Source: Collinsella sp.
GTDB lineage: Bacteria; Actinomycetota; Coriobacteriia; Coriobacteriales; Coriobacteriaceae
Direction: 5' to 3'
Length of the DNA: 31,791 bases
NCBI GenBank assembly: GCA_031296755.1
Contig: JAUMMZ010000031.1
Location: 1 to 31,791, forward strand
Shown: piece after piece, positions 7,596 through 15,587 of the stretch
How positions within the stretch are numbered: the stretch's first letter is position 1
Layout of the letters: each line of letters starts with the position of its first letter
Position numbers and translations under genes: made by a program
Notes under the pieces: generated by a model
The model's database searches: none
Told to the model about the DNA's origin: nothing
The model's input: the letters and a program-made list of their open reading frames with translations, nothing else

Positions 7596-8720
7596 ATGGC
7601 ACGTGTGCACAACTTCTCAGCTGGCCCGGCCGCGCTGCCTACCAGCGTGCTCGCCGAGATCGCCGACGAGATGATGGACTACCGCGGTTGTGGCATGTCC
7701 GTGCTCGAGATGAGCCATCGATCTAGCATGTACCAGCAGATTATCGACGACGCCGAGGCAACCCTGCGTCGTCTGCTGAGCATCCCCGACAACTACCGTG
7801 TCCTGTTTTTGCAGGGCGGCGCCACGCTGCAGTTTGCGGGCATCCCCATGAACCTCATGCGCCGCGGGCGCGCCGGCTACATCGTGACCGGCAACTTTGC
7901 CAACAAGGCATACAAAGAAGCCGCCAAGTACGGCGAGGCCGTGCTGCTCGCGAGCTCCAAGGACACCAATTTCGACCGCATACCCACCATGGCCGACGTC
8001 AACGCGCGCATTGCCGCCGAGGCCGCGGGCGACGGGCTCGACTACGTTTACATCTGCCAGAACAACACCATCTTTGGCACCATGTACCACGAGCTGCCCG
8101 CTTGCGGCGACGTACCGCTGGTCGCAGATGTCTCGAGCTGCTTTCTGTCGCAGCCGCTCGACGTCGAGCGCTACGGGCTCATCTACGCCGGCGCTCAGAA
8201 AAACGCCGGCGCCGCGGGCGTGACCGTGGTTATCGTGCGCGACGACCTCATCGCCGACGGCCCCGCCTTTGCGCAGACACCGCAGTACATGGACCTTAAG
8301 GCCCAGGCCGCCAAGGGCTCCATGCTCAACACGCCCAACACCTTTGGCATCTACGTGTGCGGCAAGGTGTTCCATTGGGTCGAGGAGACCGGCGGACTTG
8401 CCGCCATGGCCGAGCGCAACTGGGCCAAGGCCAACCTGCTCTACGACCTGCTCGAGCACAGCGAGCTGTTCCATGGCACCACGCAGGCCGACAGCCGCTC
8501 CATCGCCAATGTCACCTTCCGCACCGGCGACGCCGAACTCGACGCGGCCTTTGTCGCAGGCGCGGCCGAGCACCAGATTCAAAACGTCAAGGGCCATCGC
8601 CTGGTGGGCGGCATGCGCGCGAGCGTCTACAACGCCGTAACCATGGAAGACGTGCAGGCACTGGCCTCGTACATGAAGGACTTCGAAACGCAGCGTAGTT
8701 TGAGCCCGCGATCTAACTAG
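7596..8720 (+). CDS. serC: Phosphoserine aminotransferase
   Basis: This 374-residue class-V PLP aminotransferase is slightly longer than the usual 360. It opens with the family signature HNFSAGPAALPTSVL and has SHRSSMYQQI, FLQGGATLQF, and the PLP-lysine region IYAGAQKNAGAAGV. It closes with GHRLVGGMRASVYNA, the substrate-binding Arg segment. It converts 3-phosphohydroxypyruvate and glutamate to phosphoserine and 2-oxoglutarate, the second step of serine synthesis, and may act in pyridoxine synthesis too. The ATG at 7596 follows GAGGGGG about nine bases upstream. It is the first gene of a pair with serA, 69 bp downstream in the same direction. Confidence 0.96.
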   Translation: MARVHNFSAGPAALPTSVLAEIADEMMDYRGCGMSVLEMSHRSSMYQQIIDDAEATLRRLLSIPDNYRVLFLQGGATLQFAGIPMNLMRRGRAGYIVTGNFANKAYKEAAKYGEAVLLASSKDTNFDRIPTMADVNARIAAEAAGDGLDYVYICQNNTIFGTMYHELPACGDVPLVADVSSCFLSQPLDVERYGLIYAGAQKNAGAAGVTVVIVRDDLIADGPAFAQTPQYMDLKAQAAKGSMLNTPNTFGIYVCGKVFHWVEETGGLAAMAERNWAKANLLYDLLEHSELFHGTTQADSRSIANVTFRTGDAELDAAFVAGAAEHQIQNVKGHRLVGGMRASVYNAVTMEDVQALASYMKDFETQRSLSPRSN

Positions 8721-8789
8721 CCCGCAACGCGCGGGCCGACCAGCCACTTCAAACCACCTGTTTAAACCAAACCTGCTAAGGAGTTTTTC

Positions 8790-9953
8790 ATGCGCAAGAT
8801 TAAGACCATCGACGACATCACCAAGGACGGCAAAGTCGAGTTTGGCGAGGGCTACGAATTTGTGAGCACCGCCGAGGAGGCCGACGCCATCCTGATGCGC
8901 TCGACTGACCTGCACGGCTACGAGCTGCCCGAGGGCATCCGCGCCATCGCCCGCTGCGGCGCCGGCGTCAACAACATCCCCGTCGAGGAGTACGCCAAGA
9001 AGGGCGTCGTCGTCTTTAACTCCCCCGGCGCCAACAGCAACGCCGTTAAGGAGCTCGTCCTAGGCATGCTGGTGCTCTCGAGCCGCGGCGTGGTGCAATC
9101 GATGAACTGGGTGCGCGACAACGCCGACGATCCCGAGATTCAGGTCGATGCCGAGAAGGCCAAGAAGGCCTTTGTGGGCCGCGAGCTCAAGGGCAAGCGC
9201 ATCGGTGTCATCGGCCTGGGCAACGTGGGCTCCAAGGTCGCCAACGCCTGCGTCGACCTGGGCATGGACGTTTACGGCTACGACCCGTTCATTTCCGTCG
9301 AGCATGCGTGGGTGCTGAGCCGCGAGGTGCAGCGTGTGGGCACGCTCGAGGATCTCTGCCGCGGCTGCGACTACCTCACCGTACACGTGCCCAGCAAGGC
9401 CGACACCATCGGCATGATCAGCACCGAGCAGATCAACCTGCTGGCCCCGGACGCCGTGCTGATCAACTACGCACGCGAGACCATCATTGACGAGGACGCC
9501 GTCGACGCTGCCCTGCGCGAGGGCAAGCTGAGCTGGTTTAGCTGCGACTTTGCCACGCCCAAGACCGTCAAGATGCCGAACACGTTTATCACCACGCACT
9601 CGGGCGCCGGCACTGGCGAGGCCGAGGCCAACTGCGCCGATATGGCCATCAGCGAGCTCAAGGATTACCTGGAGAACGGCAACATCGCACATAGCGTCAA
9701 CTACCCCGCCTGCAGCATGGGCAAGGCGCGCGCCGCAAGCCGCATCGCCTGCCTGCACGCCAACGTGCCCAACATGATCGGCCAGATCACGGCCATTCTC
9801 GCCAAGGACAACGCCAACGTGCAGCGTATGACCAACGAGTCCGCTGGCGAGAACGCCTACACCATGTTCGACACCGACGAGCACCTGGACAGCAGCACCA
9901 TCGAGGCGCTCAAGCAGATTCCGTCGATGTATCGCGTGCGCGTGATCAAATAG
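8790..9953 (+). CDS. serA: D-3-phosphoglycerate dehydrogenase with C-terminal ACT domain
   Basis: The 387-residue NAD-dependent 2-hydroxyacid dehydrogenase performs the first committed step of serine synthesis, oxidising 3-phosphoglycerate. The substrate-domain phrase RCGAGVNNIP is at 55-64 and the Rossmann motif GLGNVG at 142-147. The catalytic Arg of NYARE is at 229, and the catalytic His of THSGAGTGEA is at 270. Residues from about 318 to the end form an ACT domain, which in related enzymes mediates serine feedback. The domain order (no intervening ASB domain) matches the short type of SerA. AAGGAG precedes the ATG at 8790. Two hairpins after the stop close the serCA transcript. Confidence 0.96.
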   Translation: MRKIKTIDDITKDGKVEFGEGYEFVSTAEEADAILMRSTDLHGYELPEGIRAIARCGAGVNNIPVEEYAKKGVVVFNSPGANSNAVKELVLGMLVLSSRGVVQSMNWVRDNADDPEIQVDAEKAKKAFVGRELKGKRIGVIGLGNVGSKVANACVDLGMDVYGYDPFISVEHAWVLSREVQRVGTLEDLCRGCDYLTVHVPSKADTIGMISTEQINLLAPDAVLINYARETIIDEDAVDAALREGKLSWFSCDFATPKTVKMPNTFITTHSGAGTGEAEANCADMAISELKDYLENGNIAHSVNYPACSMGKARAASRIACLHANVPNMIGQITAILAKDNANVQRMTNESAGENAYTMFDTDEHLDSSTIEALKQIPSMYRVRVIK

Positions 9954-9966
9954 CGCCGGCTGATCT

Positions 9967-9996
9967 GACGGGCAGTTCCCCATGTGGCCTGCCCGT
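9967..9996 (+). terminator. Hairpin 1 downstream of serA
   Basis: GACGGGCAG pairs with CTGCCCGTC around a loop of about 12 nt. There is no T-tract, so it may only protect mRNA ends. Confidence 0.35.
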
Positions 9997-10014
9997 CACT
10001 GACATTGAATGCCC

Positions 10015-10055
10015 GCGGGGACGCCTTTCGCACGAGAGGCGCCCCCGTTTTTGTG
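10015..10055 (+). terminator. Rho-independent terminator of serCA
   Basis: CGGGGACGCCTTTC pairs with GAGAGGCGCCCCCG, allowing two wobble pairs, and is followed directly by a T5 tract (TTTTT). It lies about 60 bp after the serA stop and upstream of the deacylase promoter. Confidence 0.8.
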
Positions 10056-10085
10056 AGCACTCCATTAAATACACCGAGCCGCTTC

Positions 10086-10116
10086 TTGACATACAATCTG
10101 TATATTGACCTAACTA
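10086..10116 (+). promoter_or_regulatory. Possible promoter of the M20 deacylase gene
   Basis: A perfect TTGACA at 10086-10091 lies in an AT-rich patch just before the gene. Possible -10 elements (TAACTA at 10111-10116) are at non-ideal spacing. Within the patch, ATAC-N5-GTAT makes a small dyad. Confidence 0.35.
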
Positions 10117-10130
10117 TCTGTGAGGTGCCT

Positions 10131-11351
10131 ATGGTTGATACAGATTTTGCTTGGCGGCTTACGCAAGGACTCGTGCGGATCGACAGCTCAGACCCGGGTG
10201 CGTATGAGGACGAGATTGAGCGCTATATCAAAGCGTTGGTTGAGGAACAGTTGGCGCAGCTGAGCCATCCGGTACTCGATGCCGTGCAGATTGCAGAGCT
10301 CGAAGTACTCCCCGGGCGCCGCAACCTTATGGTCACCGTGCCGGGACTGAGCGACGAGCCACGGCTCGTCTATATCTGCCATATGGATACCGTTACGCTG
10401 GGCGATGGCTGGGACGCGGACATTCCGCCGCTCGGAGCGATCGTGCGCAACGATAAACTCTATGGCCGCGGCGCCTGCGATATGAAGGGTGGCCTGGCCT
10501 GCGCCATTGCCGCACTGGTCCATACGCTCGAGCGCGTGGCGGCAGAAGGCGAGCTACCCCGCCGTGGCTTCTCACTCATTTGCTCGGTCGACGAGGAGGA
10601 CTTTATGCGCGGCTCAGAGGCCGCGATCGATGCCGGCTGGGTCGGCTCGCGTGAATGGGTGCTGGACACCGAGCCCACCGACGGACAGATCCAGGTGGCG
10701 CACAAGGGGCGTACGTGGTTCGAAATTGAAATGACTGGCGTGACGGCGCATGCGAGCCAGCCCTGGAAGGGCGCGGATGCCGTCGCCGCCATGGCCGAGG
10801 TCGTGTGTTCGCTCCGTCGCGCGTTTATGGCGCTGCCCGCGCACGATGAACTGGGGCCTTCGACCATCACGTTTGGCCAAATCGAGGGCGGATATCGCCC
10901 CTATGTCGTGCCCGACCGCGCCAAGGTCTGGGTCGATATGCGCCTGACTCCGCCGACTGATACGGCCGTCGCGAAGCGCATGGTAGAGCAGGCCATCGCC
11001 GGCGCCGAAGCCGCGGTCCCCGGTTGCCATGGCAGCTACACCGTGACGGGCGACCGCCCCGCCATCGAGCGCGACCCGAACTCTCCCCTTCTAGCAGCGC
11101 TCAAGCGTGCCGCCGATGACGTGACGGACGCGGACACGACCGTCGGCTTCTTTACCGGCTACACCGACACCGCCGTCATTGCCGGCAAGACAGGTAACCG
11201 CAATTGCATGAGTTACGGTCCCGGGTCGCTCGCGCTCGCGCACAAGCCCAACGAATATGTGCCCCACGCCGATATCGTTCGCTGCCAGAACGTGCTCATC
11301 GCGCTCGCCGATAACGTGCTCTGGGACGCGAGTGGCCAAGTTGGGGCATAA
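10131..11351 (+). CDS. M20-family metallohydrolase (ArgE/DapE/carboxypeptidase-like deacylase)
   Basis: The product, 406 residues from ATG 10131, has the M20 zinc site. H84 and D86 lie in CHMDTV, D117 in GRGACDMKGG, the general base/ligand pair E155-E156 in SVDEED, E181 in DTEPT, and H371 in AHKPNEYV. The dimerisation lid lies in the middle, with GVTAHASQPWKGADAVAAM. Relatives remove acyl or aminoacyl groups in arginine, lysine or peptide metabolism; the actual substrate is not evident. GAGGTG sits four bases before the chosen ATG. A longer frame from 9984 would run through the terminator and is rejected. The next gene starts 39 bp downstream and may be co-transcribed. Confidence 0.85.
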   Translation: MVDTDFAWRLTQGLVRIDSSDPGAYEDEIERYIKALVEEQLAQLSHPVLDAVQIAELEVLPGRRNLMVTVPGLSDEPRLVYICHMDTVTLGDGWDADIPPLGAIVRNDKLYGRGACDMKGGLACAIAALVHTLERVAAEGELPRRGFSLICSVDEEDFMRGSEAAIDAGWVGSREWVLDTEPTDGQIQVAHKGRTWFEIEMTGVTAHASQPWKGADAVAAMAEVVCSLRRAFMALPAHDELGPSTITFGQIEGGYRPYVVPDRAKVWVDMRLTPPTDTAVAKRMVEQAIAGAEAAVPGCHGSYTVTGDRPAIERDPNSPLLAALKRAADDVTDADTTVGFFTGYTDTAVIAGKTGNRNCMSYGPGSLALAHKPNEYVPHADIVRCQNVLIALADNVLWDASGQVGA

Positions 11352-11390
11352 TAAGCCGCGAACAAACCGACTCGTGCGTTAGGACCGCCC

Positions 11391-12080
11391 ATGAAAGCAC
11401 TTCCGTTTCCCTGCATCCGCCCGGCTCAGGACCGCGTGCTCGAGGCGCTGCCTGCAATGGGCAGCGTCTTGAGCGGCAACGATGCTCTGCGCGGAGCCCT
11501 TGCCGATGGCCTGATGCTCAAGGACCCGGGTGCGGCATACTACGTGTACGAATGTTCGGGGGAGCCGGGGCGCGTGACGGGCGTTGTGGCGATCTGCCCG
11601 GTTAACGTGCTGACGGGTAGCGACGAGGCCGCCGCCGAGAGCGTCGACGCACTCGCCGCCGCGCGCGCGATCGCCGAGCTTAAGGTGCAGCCGCGCCCCG
11701 TGTCGCTCTCCTACGAGGCGTCGCCCGTCATGGATATCATCCTGGGCGCCGCCAAAGAGGGCGCGTCGCTCTACGCCGTCACCGACCCCGCGGGCATTAC
11801 GCACCGCGCGTGGGAGGTCAAGCGCGAGGACGCCGTCGGGGCCATCCGCGCTATGCTCGACCAAGCACCGGAGCCGGCACTGGCCGACGACCCCGCCTAC
11901 GCCGCCGCTCTGACCGGGGCGTCGCAGCTGCTGGCCGATGAGGCCCGTGCCGCCGGAACGTACACCGGCAAGGAGCCGTTCAACTTTACCGTTGCCGTGC
12001 TCTTCCCCGCAGCGCAGGTCAGCGGCGCCGCGCCGCAGGTTCCGACAGGTCTGCTCACGCACCAGGTCGCGCGGTTCTAG
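11391..12080 (+). CDS. Short DUF1015-like protein
   Basis: The 229-residue soluble protein of unknown function shows scattered similarity to the DUF1015 family. An early IRPAQDRVLEALPAMGSVLSG block resembles that family's N-terminus. A YYVYECSGEPGRVTGVVAICPV strand pair, PVSLSYEASPVMDIIL, and a HRAWEV segment follow in the family's order. Full members are around 400 residues and carry an ADGHHR signature. Here the matching place reads DDPAYAAAL, and the C-terminal half is missing. It may be a divergent non-catalytic branch. DUF1015 genes are often found near serA and serC, as here, which supports the assignment. A terminator hairpin follows. Confidence 0.5.
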   Translation: MKALPFPCIRPAQDRVLEALPAMGSVLSGNDALRGALADGLMLKDPGAAYYVYECSGEPGRVTGVVAICPVNVLTGSDEAAAESVDALAAARAIAELKVQPRPVSLSYEASPVMDIILGAAKEGASLYAVTDPAGITHRAWEVKREDAVGAIRAMLDQAPEPALADDPAYAAALTGASQLLADEARAAGTYTGKEPFNFTVAVLFPAAQVSGAAPQVPTGLLTHQVARF

Positions 12081-12125
12081 CAAGACCAGACCACCCAGCA
12101 CAAAAATCGGCAGCTCAACAAACAG

Positions 12126-12166
12126 GGGGCGGAGATGCAGCAGGTACATGCATCTCCGCCCCTTTT
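12126..12166. terminator. Terminator between convergent transcripts
   Basis: A perfect 14-bp stem, GGGGCGGAGATGCA with its complement, surrounds a 9-nt loop and is followed by TTTT on the plus strand. It lies between the DUF1015-like gene and the convergent histidine phosphatase gene and can serve at least the former. Confidence 0.8.
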
Positions 12167-12209
12167 GCGTCGAGAAGTTATGCCGGCGACCCGTGCCGCC
12201 GCGCTCGCG

Positions 12210-12845
12210 TTATCCGCGCTGCGGACCTGCAATAGCCACAAGCGGTTCAAGCCCCAGCTCGCGCGCGTAATCCTCCTGCGTAAAAATCTCAATCAGCTCA
12301 AACGTACCGGTCTCGTCGTCAAACACGAAATGTAGCACCGAGCAGTTGCCCGGCACACGATCGCGCTCGTCGGCCGCCGCACCCTTCACGTGGTCCATGA
12401 ACTCCTTGATGGCCGATCCGTGGCTCACCGCAAGGACGCACTCGTGGTCCGGGCGTCGCATAAGCTCGGTCAGCGTCGCCACCATGCGCTCGCGCACCTG
12501 CATCTGGCCCTCGCCGCCAAACTGGCGGTAGAAGTCGCGCCATGGGCGCTCGGGCATGAGCACCACGCGCTCAGCCTCAAAATCGCCAAAGAACCACTCG
12601 CGCAGACCGTCTAGGCGCTCGTAGGTAAGACCCGGCCACAGGTTGGCGATGGTCTGCTCGGTGCGGTGCAGCGTCGAGGTGTAGGCGTGGTCGGGCCCAA
12701 TGCCGCGTGCGCGCAAAAACATGCCGGCACGCGCCGCCTGATCGCAACCCAGCTGCGTGAGCGGCGAGTCACTCCAACCCTGAATGATGCGCTTAAGGTT
12801 GAATATTGTCTGCCCATGACGAACCAGATACAGGTCTTTATTCAT
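12210..12845 (-). CDS. Histidine phosphatase (phosphoglycerate mutase-like), paralogue 1
   Basis: The protein has 211 residues from ATG 12845, which has AAAGGA six bases upstream. The RHG motif (residues 9-11, LVRHGQT) supplies the phosphorylated histidine, and the second catalytic His lies in AVSHGSAI. SDSPLTQLG and a conserved glutamate in LREWFFGDFEAE complete the family pattern. Members act on small phosphorylated metabolites, and assignment to phosphoglycerate mutase itself is not safe. It lies 17 bp downstream of a related gene of the same architecture, so the two form a tandem pair and probable operon. Confidence 0.85.
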   Translation of the reverse strand: MNKDLYLVRHGQTIFNLKRIIQGWSDSPLTQLGCDQAARAGMFLRARGIGPDHAYTSTLHRTEQTIANLWPGLTYERLDGLREWFFGDFEAERVVLMPERPWRDFYRQFGGEGQMQVRERMVATLTELMRRPDHECVLAVSHGSAIKEFMDHVKGAAADERDRVPGNCSVLHFVFDDETGTFELIEIFTQEDYARELGLEPLVAIAGPQRG

Positions 12846-12862
12846 AGGGGTCCTTTCGTTCG

Positions 12863-13405
12863 TTACCAATCAAGGAGCGAAAACGCCCCGTCGCAATAGC
12901 CAAAATGAAGCACGGCTCCGTTGTCGGGTAGCTCTCCCCTGCCAGTCACATACTCAAGAAACTCCTGGCAGGCTGAGCCGTGGGAAACCGCCAGCACGCA
13001 GTCGTGCTGCGGCCTGGCCATGATGCGCGACAGCACCGCGACCATACGCGACTGGAGCTGCACTTCCGACTCGCCGCCAAACGCGACCGGATAATCACCC
13101 CAGGGCTGCGGCGGCATATCGCGATTTGATGTACCCTCCAGCGAGCCCAAATGCCACTCGCGTAGGTCATCGACCAGCTCTATCGAGCGGCCCTCACCAG
13201 CAATTAGCTCAGCCGTATGCCGCGCCCGGCCCAACGGCGAGGAATACACACGGTCAAAGGTCACGCCACGCGCCTCAAACGCCGCGCGCGTCGCCAGCGC
13301 CTGCTCGCGCCCGCGCGCCGTAAGCGGCGAATCGTGCCCACCCTGCAAAATGTTCTGCACATTGAGCTCAGTCTGCCCATGCCGCACCAAATACAAATCT
13401 GCCAC
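12863..13405 (-). CDS. Histidine phosphatase (phosphoglycerate mutase-like), paralogue 2
   Basis: The 180-residue product starts at GTG 13405, with GGGAGG four bases upstream. The RHG motif is at residues 8-10. Further matches are GGHDSPLTARG, VYSSPLGRARHTAEL, LREWHLGSLEG and AVSHGSACQEF, so both catalytic histidines and the acid are present. It is clearly related to the downstream gene (shared DSPLT, LREW, GGE and VSHGSA blocks) and probably arose by tandem duplication. The substrate is unknown. A REP-like hairpin occupies the short gap upstream of it. Confidence 0.85.
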   Translation of the reverse strand: MADLYLVRHGQTELNVQNILQGGHDSPLTARGREQALATRAAFEARGVTFDRVYSSPLGRARHTAELIAGEGRSIELVDDLREWHLGSLEGTSNRDMPPQPWGDYPVAFGGESEVQLQSRMVAVLSRIMARPQHDCVLAVSHGSACQEFLEYVTGRGELPDNGAVLHFGYCDGAFSLLDW

Positions 13406-13418
13406 ACGTCCTCCCCTC

Positions 13419-13457
13419 GCACCACCGCAAAGGGGACAGGTACCTTTGTGGTGGTTT
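13419..13457. repeat. REP-like hairpin, family B copy 1
   Basis: The arms CCACCGCAAAGG and CCTTTGTGGTGG pair with one wobble around the loop GGACAGGTA. A second copy at 27606-27643, in the opposite orientation, matches at about 33 of 39 positions. It sits between the nitroreductase stop and the phosphatase start. Confidence 0.75.
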
Positions 13458-13487
13458 ACCGCCGGATCACACCGCGGTGACGCTCAG

Positions 13488-14159
13488 CTACACCAGTACG
13501 TCGGCAAGCGGGCGCTTGGGTACGTGGTGCACCTGCGCCTCGTCGCGCCAGTAATTAATTGAGCCGTCGGGGTTGGAATCGATCGCATCAATCACCTGCG
13601 TCTCGGCCGGAACGCCAAACGCCATGATCAGCTTGAGCTCATACTTGTCGCTATCGAGCCCCATGGCATCGATCGCGTGGGGCGTAAAGGCCTTGAACAT
13701 GCAGGCAGCCACCTCGGGCGTGGCGCTGCGGGCGGCGAGCATCATCGTCTGCGCGGCAATGCCCGTGTCGACCTCGGTAATAGGAGCGGCGGGCTTGCCC
13801 GGAACGGCGCGCTCGGCAAGAATCGCGATGTAGCCGGTCGGGCGCTCGCCCTCGGCAGGACCCGACCAGTCCTTAAGCGCGCCGGCCCATGCAAGCTCGT
13901 CAAACACGCGAGCGCAGTCCTCGGAACCGCTTACCACATGAAAACGCAGACGCTGAGCATTGGCGCCGCAGGGAGCCAGGTGCGCCAGTTCCGCCAGCTC
14001 GAGCAAAAACTCGCGCGGCACGCGCATGGACTCGTCAAAGCGACGGCACGTACGGGCGCGGCGGACCAGCGCGTCAAACGTGTCCAGGCCGAGCTTTTCG
14101 CAACCTTGCTTTGCCATCGACTCCGCGCTAGACGGCGCCGCGGGAACTGTTTCGTTCAT
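13488..14159 (-). CDS. Nitroreductase-family flavoprotein
   Basis: The product has 223 residues from ATG 14159. The N-terminal VRRARTCRRFDESMRVPREFLLE is the phosphate-binding Arg-rich start of FMN-dependent nitroreductases. LAHLAPCGANAQRLRFHVV and DTGIAAQTMMLAAR follow, then a C-terminal LIMAFGVPAETQ block of the flavin pocket. These enzymes use NAD(P)H to reduce nitro groups, quinones or flavins in the cytoplasm; the physiological substrate here is unknown. A TTG twelve bases further upstream is a possible but weaker start without a Shine-Dalgarno. The 3' end lies 31 bp from a REP-like hairpin. Confidence 0.83.
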   Translation of the reverse strand: MNETVPAAPSSAESMAKQGCEKLGLDTFDALVRRARTCRRFDESMRVPREFLLELAELAHLAPCGANAQRLRFHVVSGSEDCARVFDELAWAGALKDWSGPAEGERPTGYIAILAERAVPGKPAAPITEVDTGIAAQTMMLAARSATPEVAACMFKAFTPHAIDAMGLDSDKYELKLIMAFGVPAETQVIDAIDSNPDGSINYWRDEAQVHHVPKRPLADVLV

Positions 14160-14394
14160 AGGGACCCCCAATTTCGGGCAATTGTTCTTAGGAAAATCTA
14201 ACCTAAAACGTAGGCAATAACGAACAGGGCTGCAATGTTCTACACCTGTTGAATAGAAAATCGCGACGTGGGGAACAACGGAAACAATTCGGGGCCTTTG
14301 GGTTACGTTTCACCCTCCCCGACCCATACGTCAGCGCCTTTAGGCGATACTGGTCGTAACGATCAAGGCTTACGCCGCACGGAAAGGAGACATT

Positions 14395-14997
14395 ATGGGC
14401 ATCTTTAAGAATGATGACCAAAAATCGAGCCAGTTTGGATTTGACGAGAAAAGCATGGCAGGCAAGGCCGTCAAGGCCGTGCGCTGGATTTACGCCATCA
14501 CGGGCGTCTTGGCGCTCGTCGCCGGCATCGCACTGCTGTTTGCGCCTGCCAAGTCCCTCGTCTTCCTAACGACCGTCTTGGGCTTCTACTTTGTGATCAC
14601 GGCCGCGATCAGGCTGTTTACCGCTGTTTTCGAGCCACTGCTGCCCACCGGCTGGCGCGTGACGAGCATCATCTCCAACCTACTCATTATCTTGGGCGGC
14701 GTCATAATCCTGCGCAACCAGGCCTTCTCGACCGCGACGCTCACCACGATGGTGGTTATCGTGGCCGGCTTTGGCTGGATCGTCGAAGGTGTCATGTCCA
14801 TTCTGGAGTCCGAGCTTTCGTCCAACCGTGCCCTCGCCATCCTGAGCGGCGCGCTCTCCATCATCGCCGGCATGTTCGTGTTTATCTATCCGCTGTGGTC
14901 GGCCAAGATGCTCGTCATCTTTAGCGGCGCCGCACTGCTGGTGTTTGGCGTAACGCTGATTGTTCGCGCTATTCAATTTGGCAAACTGGTGCACTAG
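14395..14997 (+). CDS. HdeD-family (DUF308) membrane protein
   Basis: The 200-residue protein has a short hydrophilic N-terminus and then six predicted membrane helices. They fall into repeated pairs (VRWIYAITGVLALVAGIALLF, SIISNLLIILGGVIILRN, ALAILSGALSIIAGMFVFIYPLW), typical of DUF308. The E. coli relative HdeD contributes to acid resistance, but its molecular role is unclear. AAAGGAG precedes the ATG at 14395. The stop TAG abuts the ATG of the next gene with no gap, so the two are almost certainly translated from one mRNA. Confidence 0.8.
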   Translation: MGIFKNDDQKSSQFGFDEKSMAGKAVKAVRWIYAITGVLALVAGIALLFAPAKSLVFLTTVLGFYFVITAAIRLFTAVFEPLLPTGWRVTSIISNLLIILGGVIILRNQAFSTATLTTMVVIVAGFGWIVEGVMSILESELSSNRALAILSGALSIIAGMFVFIYPLWSAKMLVIFSGAALLVFGVTLIVRAIQFGKLVH

Positions 14998-15480
14998 ATG
15001 CCGCGAACGCTCTTTATTGATGCAGACGCCTGCCCGGTCACGCGCGAGTCGATTGACTGCGCGCGGCGAGCGGGCGTCGCCGTCGTTATCGCCGGCAACA
15101 GCACACAGAACCTGGAACGCCACATTCGCCGCGACGATCCGCGCGACGTCGAGCATGCGCGACGCGGATTTTGGGTCACGACGCTCGATGTGAGCGTGGG
15201 CGCCGACAGCGCCGACTTTGCCATTGTCGAACGCCTGCAGGCGGGCGACGTGGTCGTGACACAGGACATTGGCTTGGCGAGCATGGTACTCGGGCGCGAG
15301 GCCGCCGCCATCGGCGTGCGTGGGCGCGTCTACGACAAAGCGACCATCGACATGCAGCTGTTTATTCGCCACGAAGAAAAGAAGGTGCGCCGCGCCGGCG
15401 GACGCACTCGCGGACCGGCGGCATTTACCAGCGAAGACCGGGCCCGCTTTAAACGCAACCTCACCGAGCTGCTGCACTAA
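14998..15480 (+). CDS. YaiI/YqxD family (UPF0178, DUF188) protein
   Basis: The 160-residue cytosolic protein matches the family from start to end. FIDADACPV (6-14) is the hallmark, followed by VVTQDIGLASMVL and a closing GPAAFTSEDRARFKRNL. The acidic residues in DADACP and TQDIGLA suggest a PIN-like or NYN-like nuclease fold, but no activity is established. It starts directly at the end of the DUF308 gene and is followed four bases later by a terminator hairpin. Confidence 0.9.
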   Translation: MPRTLFIDADACPVTRESIDCARRAGVAVVIAGNSTQNLERHIRRDDPRDVEHARRGFWVTTLDVSVGADSADFAIVERLQAGDVVVTQDIGLASMVLGREAAAIGVRGRVYDKATIDMQLFIRHEEKKVRRAGGRTRGPAAFTSEDRARFKRNLTELLH

Positions 15481-15482
15481 CC

Positions 15483-15522
15483 AAGGTAGATTTTTGGGAC
15501 ATGCCTAAAAATCTACCTTTTT
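15483..15522 (+). terminator. Terminator hairpin, REP-like family A copy 1
   Basis: A perfect 13-bp stem AAGGTAGATTTTT/AAAAATCTACCTT encloses the 11-nt loop GGGACATGCCT and runs into T5. It can terminate the hdeD-like/yaiI transcript. A degenerate inverted copy follows at 15554-15587. Confidence 0.75.
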
Positions 15523-15553
15523 GTTTTGGCAGCGGAAATGCCCTGGTCACAGG

Positions 15554-15587
15554 GGTAGATCGTAAGACATGTCCCAATAATCTACTT
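15554..15587 (-). repeat. REP-like hairpin, family A copy 2
   Basis: Read on the minus strand it goes AAGTAGATTATTGGGACATG and then TCTTACGATCTACC. It matches copy 1 closely, including GGGACATG, but keeps only a 6-bp outer stem. It touches the stop codon of the metal exporter gene. Confidence 0.6.

Noticed and set aside
7617..8915. 432-codon minus-strand frame opposite serC
   Set aside because: serC is unmistakable on the plus strand; the antisense product has no family features.
9984..10130. In-frame N-terminal extension of the M20 deacylase
   Set aside because: It would run through the serCA terminator and the promoter-like patch. The ATG at 10131 has a Shine-Dalgarno and matches the family N-terminus.
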